From an uncultured Clostridia bacterium (lineage in GTDB: Bacteria; Bacillota; Clostridia; TANB77; UBA1234): a stretch of DNA of 64,000 nucleotides. The position numbers and the translations under genes are program-made. The stretch covers positions 6,222 through 70,221 of the forward strand of contig CAKPOE010000008.1 of the NCBI GenBank assembly GCA_934169745.1. Direction: 5' to 3'. Each line of letters opens with the position of its first letter. The stretch's first letter is position 1. Under the pieces are notes generated by a model. It saw only the letters and a list, made by a program, of their open reading frames with translations, was not told the DNA's origin and searched no databases. Below, one piece after another: positions 52,359 through 60,590 of this stretch.

Positions 52359-53624
52359 TCAAATATTGTATCTAGTAATATTAGCACCTAATGCTCTAAA
52401 TTTATTCTCTATATTTTCATAACCACGATCAACATGTTCAATTCCTGAAATTTCAGTTGTTCCATTGGCAACAAGTCCAGCAATAATAAGCGCTGCACCA
52501 GCTCTCAAATCACAAGCTGTAACAGGGCAACCATTTAAAGATTCAACACCTTCAAAAACAGCAGTTTTACCTTCTACACGTATCTTTGCACCTAATTTTT
52601 TTAGCTCCTCAGTGTATTGAAATCTTGAATCAAATACACCTTCATTAATGTAACTAATGCCATCAGATATTGATAAAAGCACCCCAGCTTGTGGCTGCAT
52701 ATCTGTAGGAAAACCAGGGTATGGCAATGTCTTTATAGAAACTTTGTTGGTACGCTTTGAAGTGTAAACTCTAACAGCATCGCCATCTTCATTTTCTTCT
52801 ATATTAACACCCATTTCTTCAAGCTTAGCAGAAATAGGATCTAAATGCTTTGTAATACAATTAGTAATCAAAACATCGCCCTTTGTTGCAGCAGCAGCAA
52901 TCATAAATGTACCAGCTTCGATTTGGTCTGGAACAATAGAATATGTAGCATTACCTTTCAAACTTGAAACACCAGTTATCTTGATTACATCTGTTCCGGC
53001 TCCTCTAATATTTGCACCCATAGTATTTAAAAAGTTTGCAAGGTCAACAACATGAGGTTCTTTTGCAGCATTTTCAATTACAGTAGTGCCTTCCGCAAGG
53101 ACTCCAGCAAGCATAATATTTATTGTGGCACCAACACTAACTATATCAAGATATACACCGTTACCAACAAGTTCAGAAGCATCTGCCTTTATTGTTCCAC
53201 CTTCATCATTTATAGTAGCTCCAAGCAATTCAAAACCTTTTATATGTTGGTCTATTGGACGTGAACCAAAATTGCAACCACCAGGAAGACCAACATCAGC
53301 AGTTTTAAATCTACCAAGTAAAGCGCCAATAAAATAGTAAGAAGCTCTAAACTTCTTTGTACTTTCAATAGGTACAACAGTTTTATTTATAGAAGATGTA
53401 TCAATTTCTACTTCATTGTCATTAATAAAATTAACTGTAGCACCAAGATCTTTTAAAATATCACAACACAAAATAATATCACTAATATGCGGTAAGTTTT
53501 CAATACGACATTTTCCATTTACCAATATAGTTGCTGGAAGTATTGCAACAGCAGCATTCTTGGCGCCGTTAATGCTAACAGTACCCTTTAAAGGTGTACC
53601 ACCTTTAATAACTAATTTCTCCAT
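52359..53624 (-). CDS. murA: UDP-N-acetylglucosamine 1-carboxyvinyltransferase
   Basis: MurA commits UDP-GlcNAc to peptidoglycan synthesis. The 421-residue protein shows the family start (L-V-I-K-G-G-T-P-L-K-G), the catalytic cysteine in L-P-G-G-C-N-F-G-S-R-P-I-D near residue 117, and the two-fold repeated domains. The cysteine predicts sensitivity to fosfomycin. It lies between mgtC and walJ on the minus strand. Confidence 0.96.
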   Translation of the reverse strand: MEKLVIKGGTPLKGTVSINGAKNAAVAILPATILVNGKCRIENLPHISDIILCCDILKDLGATVNFINDNEVEIDTSSINKTVVPIESTKKFRASYYFIGALLGRFKTADVGLPGGCNFGSRPIDQHIKGFELLGATINDEGGTIKADASELVGNGVYLDIVSVGATINIMLAGVLAEGTTVIENAAKEPHVVDLANFLNTMGANIRGAGTDVIKITGVSSLKGNATYSIVPDQIEAGTFMIAAAATKGDVLITNCITKHLDPISAKLEEMGVNIEENEDGDAVRVYTSKRTNKVSIKTLPYPGFPTDMQPQAGVLLSISDGISYINEGVFDSRFQYTEELKKLGAKIRVEGKTAVFEGVESLNGCPVTACDLRAGAALIIAGLVANGTTEISGIEHVDRGYENIENKFRALGANITRYNI

Positions 53625-53636
53625 ACAAAGTCTCCT

Positions 53637-54345
53637 TTACTCAGAATCGTGATGATAATATTTCTTAGAAGTATATATTTCCTTTATTAAATTAACTTCA
53701 CAAAGCTCGCGAATTATTTTTTCTCTCAATTTTATATCAGGACAATTTACAAAAACTTTTAAAAGTGTATATTGTGAAGAATTGTCTTGATATTGATTTA
53801 TATTTAATATTGAAACATTATTATCATTAAAAATATTTTCTACTTTTCCTAAAATTCCAGGAACTGATTTTGCTGTAATTGTGAATAGTACAGTCTTCTT
53901 ATTGTTGTTAAAGAATTTTTGTATAGGAATAACAAGAAGTAGTATAAGAAGAATTATAAGAGTCGCATAAACTGCAGCCTCATAAAATCCAGCACCAACA
54001 GTTAAACCAACACAAGTGATGGCAAGTAAACTTGCTGCAGTTGTAATTCCTTTAACAGAAAAGCCATCTCTAATTATTGTTCCAGCACCAACAAATCCGA
54101 TACCAGCAAGTATTTGTGCAGGTAATCTTGAAGGGTCAACATTAGGAAATTTGTTATACAAATATATTCCGAAGTGACATTACAAGACAAGATGAAATAC
54201 ATATAAGTGTATGCGTCTTGATACCAGCTGGTTTTTGAATAAACTCCCTTTCCATTCCTATTACTAAAGATAAAAGGAAAGCAATAAGAAGCTTCCCTAA
54301 TATCTCAAGTGCAATTGGGCTAGTAAAAAATGTAATGATAGCCAT
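53637..54345 (-). CDS. MgtC/SapB family membrane protein, needs +1 shift at CGG
   Basis: Read with a +1 shift this is one 235-residue MgtC/SapB protein, the family's length: N-terminal L-L-I-A-F-L-L-S-L-V-I-G-M-E-R-E, then K-P-A-G-I-K-T-H-T-L, then N-K-F-P-N-V-D-P-S-R-L-P-A-Q and G-A-G-T-I-I-R, and a C-terminal ACT-like domain. The straight frame stops at 54154 soon after C-L-V-M-S-L. The zero-frame codon at the junction is CGG (54171-54169); skipping the C gives G-I-Y-L-Y-N-K-F-P. The start at ATG 54345 follows AGGAGTG. It heads the mgtC-murA-walJ-rlmH unit. Confidence 0.82.
54169..54171 (-). other. Recoding site 4: in-frame CGG (mgtC)
   Basis: Zero-frame CTT CGG AAT; +1 reading CTT (C) GGA ATA TAT joins the two halves of the conserved protein. 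CTT is itself a shift-prone codon at known +1 sites. Confidence 0.65.
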
Positions 54346-54437
54346 TAAATCACTCCTAATATTAAGGTAAAAATAGGGAGCAAAATACTCCCAAAGAAAA
54401 TATACCATAAACAAGTAGAAATGACAAGATTATTTTT

Positions 54438-54572
54438 CTAACTAAAAACATCAACAATCCATAAATGTAAGTTCACATTACTCATATCTATATTATTAGG
54501 TAAAAAATCAAATTGTGGAAACATAATTGCCCACCAAAATAATAAACAAACTAAAAATTTTTTGTATGTCAT
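54438..54572 (-). CDS. Possible 44-residue membrane peptide
   Basis: A short frame starting M-T-Y-K-K-F-L-V-C-L-L-F-W-W-A-I-M-F-P, one hydrophobic segment with a short polar tail. ATG 54572 follows CGAGGTGAC, a good ribosome binding site. An in-frame extension to 54758 would cross the next gene's promoter and is not supported. No family known; it lies opposite the MEDS-like gene. Confidence 0.4.
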   Translation of the reverse strand: MTYKKFLVCLLFWWAIMFPQFDFLPNNIDMSNVNLHLWIVDVFS

Positions 54573-54640
54573 AAACCAAGTCACCTCGGCTAAAGTATAA
54601 CCATCCGTAAACAGAAATATACAAATTTGGAATAAAAAGG

Positions 54641-54669
54641 TTGACACGGGAAAATAAATATGGTAATAT
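54641..54669 (+). promoter_or_regulatory. Promoter of MEDS-like gene
   Basis: TTGACA (54641-54646), 17 bases, TAATAT (54664-54669). Confidence 0.7.
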
Positions 54670-54704
54670 TTTCCATAGAAGATAACGAAGGAGGAAAAAG
54701 CGAG

Positions 54705-55208
54705 ATGCGAGAGAATAAAATAGTAAAGGCCTGTAATTTTTATGTTAGTGAGTGGCACTTGTTTGCGGCACTATTACCTTATCTGAAAGAAGAACTAAAG
54801 AATAATCATAAAGTAATATTTATAACTCAAGACAAATTGGAAAAAGGATTAAAAGAACTAGTTGAAAAAATAAATATAAAATTTGAAAATCCAAATGGGA
54901 TAAATGATATAACTTGGCTCAATGAAAATTTTATAATGGAAATTAAAGAAGAATGTACGCCCGTAAGCATCATAGTTCAAGGAACATATGAATTTATAGA
55001 AGATGTTAATAAATATTTACACGAAAACCTAGTTAATATGTATAGAGATTGCAAAATAATAAATTGCTATGAAGTATTTGATACAAACAACATGCTTCAA
55101 AATATTCTTGAAAAGCATGAGTATGTTTTTAATACTGGTGGTTTGTACAGGAAAGAAGAAATATTCCCAGATTATAAGTCAGAAAATTTTAAGTCAAGCG
55201 TATCATGA
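54705..55208 (+). CDS. MEDS-like sensory domain protein (tentative)
   Basis: A 167-residue soluble protein whose order of elements (C-N-F-Y-V-S-E-W-H-L-F-A-A-L-L-P-Y-L, then N-N-H-K-V-I-F-I-T-Q, and V-S-I-I-V-Q-G-T-Y-E near the middle) resembles the MEDS sensory domain that binds small ligands in regulators. There is no DNA-binding or kinase part. The start is ATG 54705, ten bases after AAGGAGG. The match is to pattern only. Confidence 0.5.
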   Translation: MRENKIVKACNFYVSEWHLFAALLPYLKEELKNNHKVIFITQDKLEKGLKELVEKINIKFENPNGINDITWLNENFIMEIKEECTPVSIIVQGTYEFIEDVNKYLHENLVNMYRDCKIINCYEVFDTNNMLQNILEKHEYVFNTGGLYRKEEIFPDYKSENFKSSVS

Positions 55209-55318
55209 AATTAGAAGCATAAATAGTGCAATGTATAAAAAATAATCATGGACATCCTCATTAAACAAAAAGAAGATAATCGAGATGATTAAAATATTAT
55301 CAAATTCAAAATCAAATG

Positions 55319-55678
55319 TCATTTAGAATCACCACCAAAATCGCTAAAGTTGGACATGACTTTACCAATACTTAAAAGTTTAATGTAATTATCAACTTTG
55401 TTCTTTTTCTCATCTCTCAAATAAGGCTTAAGAGAAAGAAGAAGCTTTGTGCTAGGGTCATTTGAAGAAGAATTCATTGCGTCCATGATTTTCTTTATCT
55501 TCATAATTGTTTCCATATCGGGCATTTCAAAAGATTGTGAAGATGAGGACGAGTTACAGTCAGAAGTGTTAGTGGCATTTTGGGAAGACATAGCCATATT
55601 AAGAAGAGACTCAATCTTAGAAGAATCTCCACCCATCTGTTCACTGAACATTTTTATAAAATCTGGTATGTTATCCAT
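55319..55678 (-). CDS. Conserved clostridial small acidic protein, unknown
   Basis: A 119-residue protein with a Ser/Asn-rich linker (S-S-S-S-S near residue 45) and a C-terminal block T-K-L-L-L-S-L-K-P-Y-L-R-D-E-K-K-N-K-V-D that I have the impression is conserved in clostridial hypothetical proteins often found near sporulation or surface genes. No membrane segment. ATG 55678 follows GGAGGGA. It lies downstream of a second small gene on the same strand. Confidence 0.65.
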   Translation of the reverse strand: MDNIPDFIKMFSEQMGGDSSKIESLLNMAMSSQNATNTSDCNSSSSSQSFEMPDMETIMKIKKIMDAMNSSSNDPSTKLLLSLKPYLRDEKKNKVDNYIKLLSIGKVMSNFSDFGGDSK

Positions 55679-55744
55679 ATTAGATAATCCCTCCCTTTTG
55701 TGCGGACGGCTTATGCCGTCCGTTACTGGCGTTGACAGAAAAAT

Positions 55745-55909
55745 TCAGTTTTTTCCGTGTCCTCTTTTCTCTTGAACAATCTTGCAAATTTTCTCGTAAT
55801 CAGAAGGACTAACCATGCCTTTAACACGCAAAAGAGCAGAATCAATCTCATCATCACTCATTTTTTCAAGCATTCCCATCATCATGTTAAGCATCATTTG
55901 ATTATCCAT
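55745..55909 (-). CDS. Small 54-residue helical protein, unknown
   Basis: A 54-residue frame starting M-D-N-Q-M-M-L-N-M-M-M-G-M-L-E-K-M-S-D-D and ending E-K-R-G-H-G-K-N. It is methionine-rich and predicted helical, with ATG 55909 preceded by GGGGGTG. It lies 66 bases upstream of the 119-residue gene, with a GGACGGC / GCCGTCC hairpin (about 55707-55724) between, and the two share the M-D-N start and helical character. Unknown function. Confidence 0.65.
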   Translation of the reverse strand: MDNQMMLNMMMGMLEKMSDDEIDSALLRVKGMVSPSDYEKICKIVQEKRGHGKN

Positions 55910-55979
55910 AAAAACACCCCCAAAGATAAAATCTAATTAATAATATGCAGAAAAAGAAAAAACGTTACAAAAAAGAAAA

Positions 55980-56075
55980 ATGAACGATTTTCCGGCAGCC
56001 ACTTTTTCGTTCATTTTTGAACGATTTTCCGGCTGCCTCTTTTTCGTTCATTTTGCATATTTTTCGGTAGACGCT
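55980..56075. repeat. Dispersed intergenic palindromic repeat, copy B
   Basis: Two modules, TTTTCCGGCAGCCACTTTTT and TTTTCCGGCTGCCTCTTTTT, separated and flanked by GTTCA / TGAAC. This is the reverse complement of copy A with few changes. Lies between divergent genes. Confidence 0.9.
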
Positions 56076-56164
56076 TTTCTATAACTAGATTCAACGCAAA
56101 TAATTCTACAAAAATGTAGATTTTGTGGAAAAAATGTGATAAAATGTGTGCCGAGGTGAGTTAC

Positions 56165-57307
56165 TTGGAACTAAAGACAAAGTATCAATACACTTATTTT
56201 ATTTATCCGTTTGTTGTAGAAGAAAAAAACTACAAAAAATTTATAACTAAAATAATGCTTGATAGCAGATGGAACGCTAAAATTTATAAAAAAGATGAAG
56301 ATATAGAAGCAGACTCTCACTTTTTATCAAGTGCTAAAAGTGTGATGTTTCCGACGCTTGAGTGGGACGAAAGAAAACTGACAAAATTTAATTCTTTAAA
56401 AAGTGATGATAAAGCAAAGATTTTGTCAAAGTTACCTAGTGCTTCATTTGAATATAGGATAGAAGACATATCTAAAGGCAAGGCTGGTTCAGAGAAAAAT
56501 GCTGTTTTCTTTGAAATAACTAATATAAAACTTATGAGTTTTAGAGACGGAATTTGCTTTTTGATGTTGAAAGCAGAAATCGATTCTAATGACTATGCAA
56601 AGTTTTCAGACTTGCTAAATTTGAATTATAAATTTAGAAATGCTTCTCCGAAGTATAATCGCCTTAAAGATTATGAGTATATTAAGATTCAGACTAGTAA
56701 GTTTGGAACTATAGAAGATATACGTGATTTTATAAAAAGAGTTTGTTGTGATTATGAAGATTCGTCAAATCGTGATATCTATTCAAACCGTTTGTTTGTG
56801 TACTCATATGCTTGTGTGGATGAATCAGAATGGAATACGACGAGAGACTTTAGAACAATAAAAGATGAATTCTTGAAATATCAGTATGTGTTATCTGGAG
56901 ATTATTCTTCAGAATTTGCAGAAAATCTGGAACTTAATAACACATATTCACGTTGGAAGTACTCTATATATGGTTTTGCTAAAACGGCTGGAGTTGTTTT
57001 TTCATCAGCAATTGATCATTTCAATTTTACTAAATTGCCATTTTACTATGAAACTGTATATATGTATATAATGCTATATGCATTATATCAAAGGCTTTTA
57101 TATATAATAATTTTAAAACAATTAGGAAAAAATAATAGACAAGTACATAAAAAAATACAAAAGGTAACGAGAATGACTGCACTTGGACAAGTGACGAATG
57201 CAGAGCATGGAATGAATTTATGGCAAAATTGGAGTAGAACATTTGGCTTGAAAGAAATGTATGATTACATTATAAAGCAATACACGTTGCTAGGAAAGAA
57301 GGGGTAA
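56165..57307 (+). CDS. Unknown 380-residue protein
   Basis: A soluble protein with a possible hydrophobic stretch near residues 310-335 (Y-M-Y-I-M-L-Y-A-L-Y-Q-R-L-L-Y-I-I-I). It starts at TTG 56165, five bases after GAGGTGAG; an in-frame start at 56123 lacks a binding site. I recognise no family; the late aromatic helix pair and charged ends recall CorA-like or membrane-associated proteins, without firm motif. It lies just before metG. Confidence 0.65.
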   Translation: MELKTKYQYTYFIYPFVVEEKNYKKFITKIMLDSRWNAKIYKKDEDIEADSHFLSSAKSVMFPTLEWDERKLTKFNSLKSDDKAKILSKLPSASFEYRIEDISKGKAGSEKNAVFFEITNIKLMSFRDGICFLMLKAEIDSNDYAKFSDLLNLNYKFRNASPKYNRLKDYEYIKIQTSKFGTIEDIRDFIKRVCCDYEDSSNRDIYSNRLFVYSYACVDESEWNTTRDFRTIKDEFLKYQYVLSGDYSSEFAENLELNNTYSRWKYSIYGFAKTAGVVFSSAIDHFNFTKLPFYYETVYMYIMLYALYQRLLYIIILKQLGKNNRQVHKKIQKVTRMTALGQVTNAEHGMNLWQNWSRTFGLKEMYDYIIKQYTLLGKKG

Positions 57308-57355
57308 TAAGCCAAATACATACAAAAAAGAATATCTTAAAGAGGAGTGATTATC

Positions 57356-58912
57356 TTGAACAAAAAATTTTATATTACAACACCAATATATTATCCAAGT
57401 GGAAAATTTCATATAGGAACGGCATATTCAACATTACTTGCGGATGCGATTAAACGATATAAAAGTATGCGTGGATATGATGCATACATGCTAACAGGAC
57501 TAGATGAGCATGGACAAAAAGTTGAGAAAGTAGCATTAGAACAAGGCGTTACACCACAGGAACACGTAGATAATATGGCTAAAGAAGCATTAAAATTGTG
57601 GGAAAATTTAAAAATATCGAACGATGACTTTATAAGGACTACAGAGCCAAGACACGTAAAAACTGTAGAAAAAGTGTTTGATAAATTACAAGAACAAGGA
57701 GATATTTATCTTGGAGAATATAATGGTTGGTATTGTACTCCTTGTGAATCGTTTTTCACGGACTTCCAATTGGTGGATGGAAAATGTCCTGATTGCGGAA
57801 GAGAAGTTCAAAAAACAAGTGAACAAGCATATTTCTTTAATATGAAAAAGTACGAGAAGAGATTGCTTGAATTTTATGATAATAATCCAGATTTCTTAGT
57901 ACCTGTTTCTAGGAAGAATGAAATTATAAATAATTTTATAAAACCTGGCTTGGAGGATCTTTGCATTACTAGAACATCTTTTAATTGGGGGATAAAAGTT
58001 CCTAAAGACCCTAAGCACGTAATTTATGTGTGGTTGGATGCTTTGCTAAATTATGTTACAGCGCTAGGGTATGGCTCTGATGATGAAACATTATTTAATA
58101 AATATTGGCCAGCAGATTTGCAAATAATAGGAAAAGATATAATAAGATTTCATGCTATATATTGGCCTGTTTTCTTGATGGCACTAAACTTGCCAATGCC
58201 AAAGCAAATTTATGCACACGGTTGGTATGTTATGAAGGACGGAAAAATGTCTAAATCGAAAGGAAATGTATATTACCCAGACGTTTTGGCAAATAAATAT
58301 GGAGTTGATGCAACAAGATATTTATTGTTACGTGAGATTTCTTTTGACAATGATGGAGTTTTCTCATTAGAGGGCTTTTTGGAAAGATACAATGCAGATC
58401 TAAGCAATGATTTGGGGAATTTGGTTAGTAGAACAATAGGAATGATAAATAAATATTTTGATGGCAAGATAGAGGGATACAATGGAACTCCAAACAGTGT
58501 AGACGGCGAGTTAGAAGAGTTTGTTAAAAATCAATTTGAACTTGTTGAAAGTAAAATGGATACTTTTCATATAGCAGATGCATTGACGGAAACTTGGAAA
58601 ATAATTTCACGTACTAATAAATATATAGATGAAACAGCTCCATGGGTACTTTTTAAAGATGGAGAAAATATTGAAAAATTACAATCTGTTATGTATCATT
58701 TAGTAGAAAATATCAGAAAAGTAGCGATACTAATAAAACCGTTTATGCCGGATATTTCTAATAAGATTTTAGACAGTTTTAACTTAAGTGATAATTTCAG
58801 AACATGGGAGAGCATTTATAAGTATAGTGAGTTGAAAAATATTGAAGTTGTAAAAACTATTGAACCATTATTTATGAGAATTAATATAAAAGAAGAATTA
58901 GAAAATGACTAA
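57356..58912 (+). CDS. metG: Methionyl-tRNA synthetase
   Basis: A 518-residue class I synthetase that charges tRNA-Met. Motifs: G-K-F-H-I-G-T near residue 15, a zinc-binding knuckle C-T-P-C ... C-P-D-C (about 120-145), and K-M-S-K-S-K-G near 300. TTG 57356 follows AGAGGAGTG. The C-terminal tRNA-binding domain present in many clostridial MetG proteins is absent; the protein ends at the anticodon-binding helix bundle. metG-tatD order matches Bacillus. Confidence 0.95.
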   Translation: MNKKFYITTPIYYPSGKFHIGTAYSTLLADAIKRYKSMRGYDAYMLTGLDEHGQKVEKVALEQGVTPQEHVDNMAKEALKLWENLKISNDDFIRTTEPRHVKTVEKVFDKLQEQGDIYLGEYNGWYCTPCESFFTDFQLVDGKCPDCGREVQKTSEQAYFFNMKKYEKRLLEFYDNNPDFLVPVSRKNEIINNFIKPGLEDLCITRTSFNWGIKVPKDPKHVIYVWLDALLNYVTALGYGSDDETLFNKYWPADLQIIGKDIIRFHAIYWPVFLMALNLPMPKQIYAHGWYVMKDGKMSKSKGNVYYPDVLANKYGVDATRYLLLREISFDNDGVFSLEGFLERYNADLSNDLGNLVSRTIGMINKYFDGKIEGYNGTPNSVDGELEEFVKNQFELVESKMDTFHIADALTETWKIISRTNKYIDETAPWVLFKDGENIEKLQSVMYHLVENIRKVAILIKPFMPDISNKILDSFNLSDNFRTWESIYKYSELKNIEVVKTIEPLFMRINIKEELEND

Positions 58913-58916
58913 AAAT

Positions 58917-58948
58917 AAGGGCATCAAAGGAATAACTTTGGTGCCCTT
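58917..58948 (+). terminator. Hairpin after metG
   Basis: AAGGGCATCAAAG / CTTTGGTGCCCTT, 12-13 pairs with one G-T wobble and a six-base loop; few T residues follow. Confidence 0.65.
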
Positions 58949-59006
58949 AATATATCGTAAATATGATAATCATAAATAGAAGTCTACCTGTACGTTGAAA
59001 CAAGTC

Positions 59007-59050
59007 GGCACGGCACAGTGTCCGTGCCCTATAACGGTTCGAAGCATCTT
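59007..59050 (+). repeat. Dispersed repeat family 2, copy 3
   Basis: Hairpin GGCACGG / CCGTGCC with a CACAGTGT-type loop followed by TATAACGGTTCGAAGC. The hairpin plus trailing sequence parallels 16785-16838 (GGCAGGG / CCCTGCC, CACAGTA loop, TACAACTGTTTGAGGC). Confidence 0.55.
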
Positions 59051-59081
59051 GTGCTTTGATAAATGTTGAAAGAGTGTGAAA

Positions 59082-59154
59082 AATGAACGAAAAAGAGGCA
59101 GCCGGAAAATTGTTCATTTTTGAACGAAAAAGTGGCTGCCGGAAAGTTGTTCAT
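59082..59154. repeat. Dispersed intergenic palindromic repeat, copy C
   Basis: GAGGCAGCCGGAAAATTGTTCA followed by TGAACGAAAAAGTGGCTGCC, same arrangement as copy A; ends 20 bases before tatD, close to its ribosome binding site. Confidence 0.9.
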
Positions 59155-59176
59155 TTGATTTTGGAAAGGAGAAAAA

Positions 59177-59938
59177 ATGGAGTTATTTGATTCACATGCT
59201 CATCTTAATGATGAGGCTTTTGATAATGATAGAGAAGAAGTCGTTAAAAAGTGTTTTGAAAGTGGTGTGAAGTATATTGCTGAAATTGGTTACAGTGAAG
59301 CAACTTCACGTGCGGCAGTGAAGTTTGCTAATCAATATGATAATGTTTATGCTGTTATCGGTGCGCATCCAGACGAATGTAACAATGATGTTGATTTATC
59401 ATTTATAACCGAACTTGCACAAGATAAAAAAGTGGTGGCGATTGGCGAAGTTGGCCTTGATTATCACTATGATACAACTAATAAAGAAATGCAAAAAAAA
59501 TATTTCATTCAACAAATAAATTTGGCAAATGAATTAAGCTTACCAGTTGCAATACACAGTAGAGATGCGGACATGGACATGTTAGAAATTTTAAAGAAAA
59601 ATAAAATTCAAAGCGGTTTTGTAATGCATTGCTTTTCATCGAGTGTGGAAGTTGCAAAGGAAATCTTAAAGTTAGGTGGCTACATATCACTTGCAGGCCC
59701 TGTCACTTTTAAAAATGCAAGAGGATTATTGGACGTGGCGAAAATGGTGCCAGACGATAAAATTTTGATTGAAACAGATTGTCCGTATTTAGCGCCAGAA
59801 CCATACAGAGGAACACGAAATGATTCTTCACTAGTGATACACACAGCACAAAAAGTTGCTGATTTAAGAGAAATTAGTTTAGAAACTTTTTCAAATATGA
59901 CAGTTACAAACGCAAAAAGATTTTACCAAATATTATAG
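59177..59938 (+). CDS. tatD: TatD family DNase
   Basis: A 253-residue metal-dependent hydrolase of the TatD family: D-S-H-A-H-L-N-D at residues 5-12, E-V-G-L-D near 92, H-S-R and H-C-F metal ligands later, and E-T-D-C-P-Y near 200. Family members act as 3'-5' DNases or RNases. It follows metG as in Bacillus (yabD). A copy of the intergenic repeat lies just before it. Confidence 0.92.
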   Translation: MELFDSHAHLNDEAFDNDREEVVKKCFESGVKYIAEIGYSEATSRAAVKFANQYDNVYAVIGAHPDECNNDVDLSFITELAQDKKVVAIGEVGLDYHYDTTNKEMQKKYFIQQINLANELSLPVAIHSRDADMDMLEILKKNKIQSGFVMHCFSSSVEVAKEILKLGGYISLAGPVTFKNARGLLDVAKMVPDDKILIETDCPYLAPEPYRGTRNDSSLVIHTAQKVADLREISLETFSNMTVTNAKRFYQIL

Positions 59939-59972
59939 AATATTAAGTTTTTGTTACAAAAATCGATATATG

Positions 59973-60002
59973 TTTACAAATATACAGAAAATATAGTAAA
60001 AT
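59973..60002 (+). promoter_or_regulatory. Candidate promoter of lipoprotein gene
   Basis: TTTACA (59973-59978), 18 bases, TAAAAT (59997-60002). Confidence 0.5.
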
Positions 60003-60036
60003 TAAATTAACTAATTATACACAGGAGGAATGAAAT

Positions 60037-60516
60037 ATGAATAAAAAGGGAATAGGGCTTTTAGTTGCAGTCGGTGCAATGTCTATGATATTTACAGGCT
60101 GTTCGTTATTTAATGATAATGAGCCAGTAAATAATCCTCAAGATGACCAACATCAACAACAAGAACAACAAGAAAATAAGAACGAATATATTAAAACAGA
60201 AGAAGATGGCACAAGAGTAAATACAAGTGACAAAATTAAAAAAGCAAAATTTACTATTGATGGTCTAGAAATAAGCAACATACAACTTAGTGAACTTGTT
60301 GGTAAAACATCTTTAACAGCAGATGTAAAAAATAGCACAGAAGAGAAAAAAGGCGATATAGAGCTTACAATAACTTTGTACAAAAAAGATGGCAGTGTAC
60401 TTGTTGAAATGGGTGGATATATCGGAACTGTTGAGGCTGGTGCTACCTCTAAGATAGATGCTGCTGCAACTTTAGATTATGCAAATGCTTATGATATAAA
60501 GATTGAAAAAAGATAA
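60037..60516 (+). CDS. Lipoprotein with FxLYD-like domain (tentative)
   Basis: A 159-residue protein with a lipoprotein signal ending F-T-G-C-S (Cys22), a Gln/Asn/Asp-rich linker (about 30-50), and a beta-sandwich-like domain with L-T-A-D-V-K-N-S-T near 95 and G-D-I-E-L-T-I-T-L-Y-K-K-D-G, which resembles the small FxLYD-type domain. Anchored outside the membrane; role unknown. ATG 60037 follows AGGAGG. Confidence 0.75.
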   Translation: MNKKGIGLLVAVGAMSMIFTGCSLFNDNEPVNNPQDDQHQQQEQQENKNEYIKTEEDGTRVNTSDKIKKAKFTIDGLEISNIQLSELVGKTSLTADVKNSTEEKKGDIELTITLYKKDGSVLVEMGGYIGTVEAGATSKIDAAATLDYANAYDIKIEKR

Positions 60517-60534
60517 AACATTATTAGGATGTAG

Positions 60535-60556
60535 GGGCGGGGAGTTGTCTCCGCCC
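60535..60556 (+). other. GC hairpin before the 800-residue gene
   Basis: GGGCGGGGAG / CTCCGCCC stem with a TTGT loop, without a T-run. It lies between the lipoprotein and the next gene. Confidence 0.6.
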
Positions 60557-60590
60557 ATATCTGTATATTCTGAAAGCAAGGAGAAAAGAT

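Noticed and set aside
42804..54345. CGG reassigned to another amino acid rather than causing a shift
   Set aside because: A reassigned codon would keep the frame; at all four sites the frame changes immediately after the codon.
54573..54758. 106-residue minus-strand frame 54438-54758
   Set aside because: The upstream part crosses the promoter of the divergent gene and lacks a binding site; only the last 44 residues have one.
57308..57355. T-box leader before metG
   Set aside because: Only 48 bases separate metG from the preceding gene, too short for a T-box, and no T-box sequence is present.
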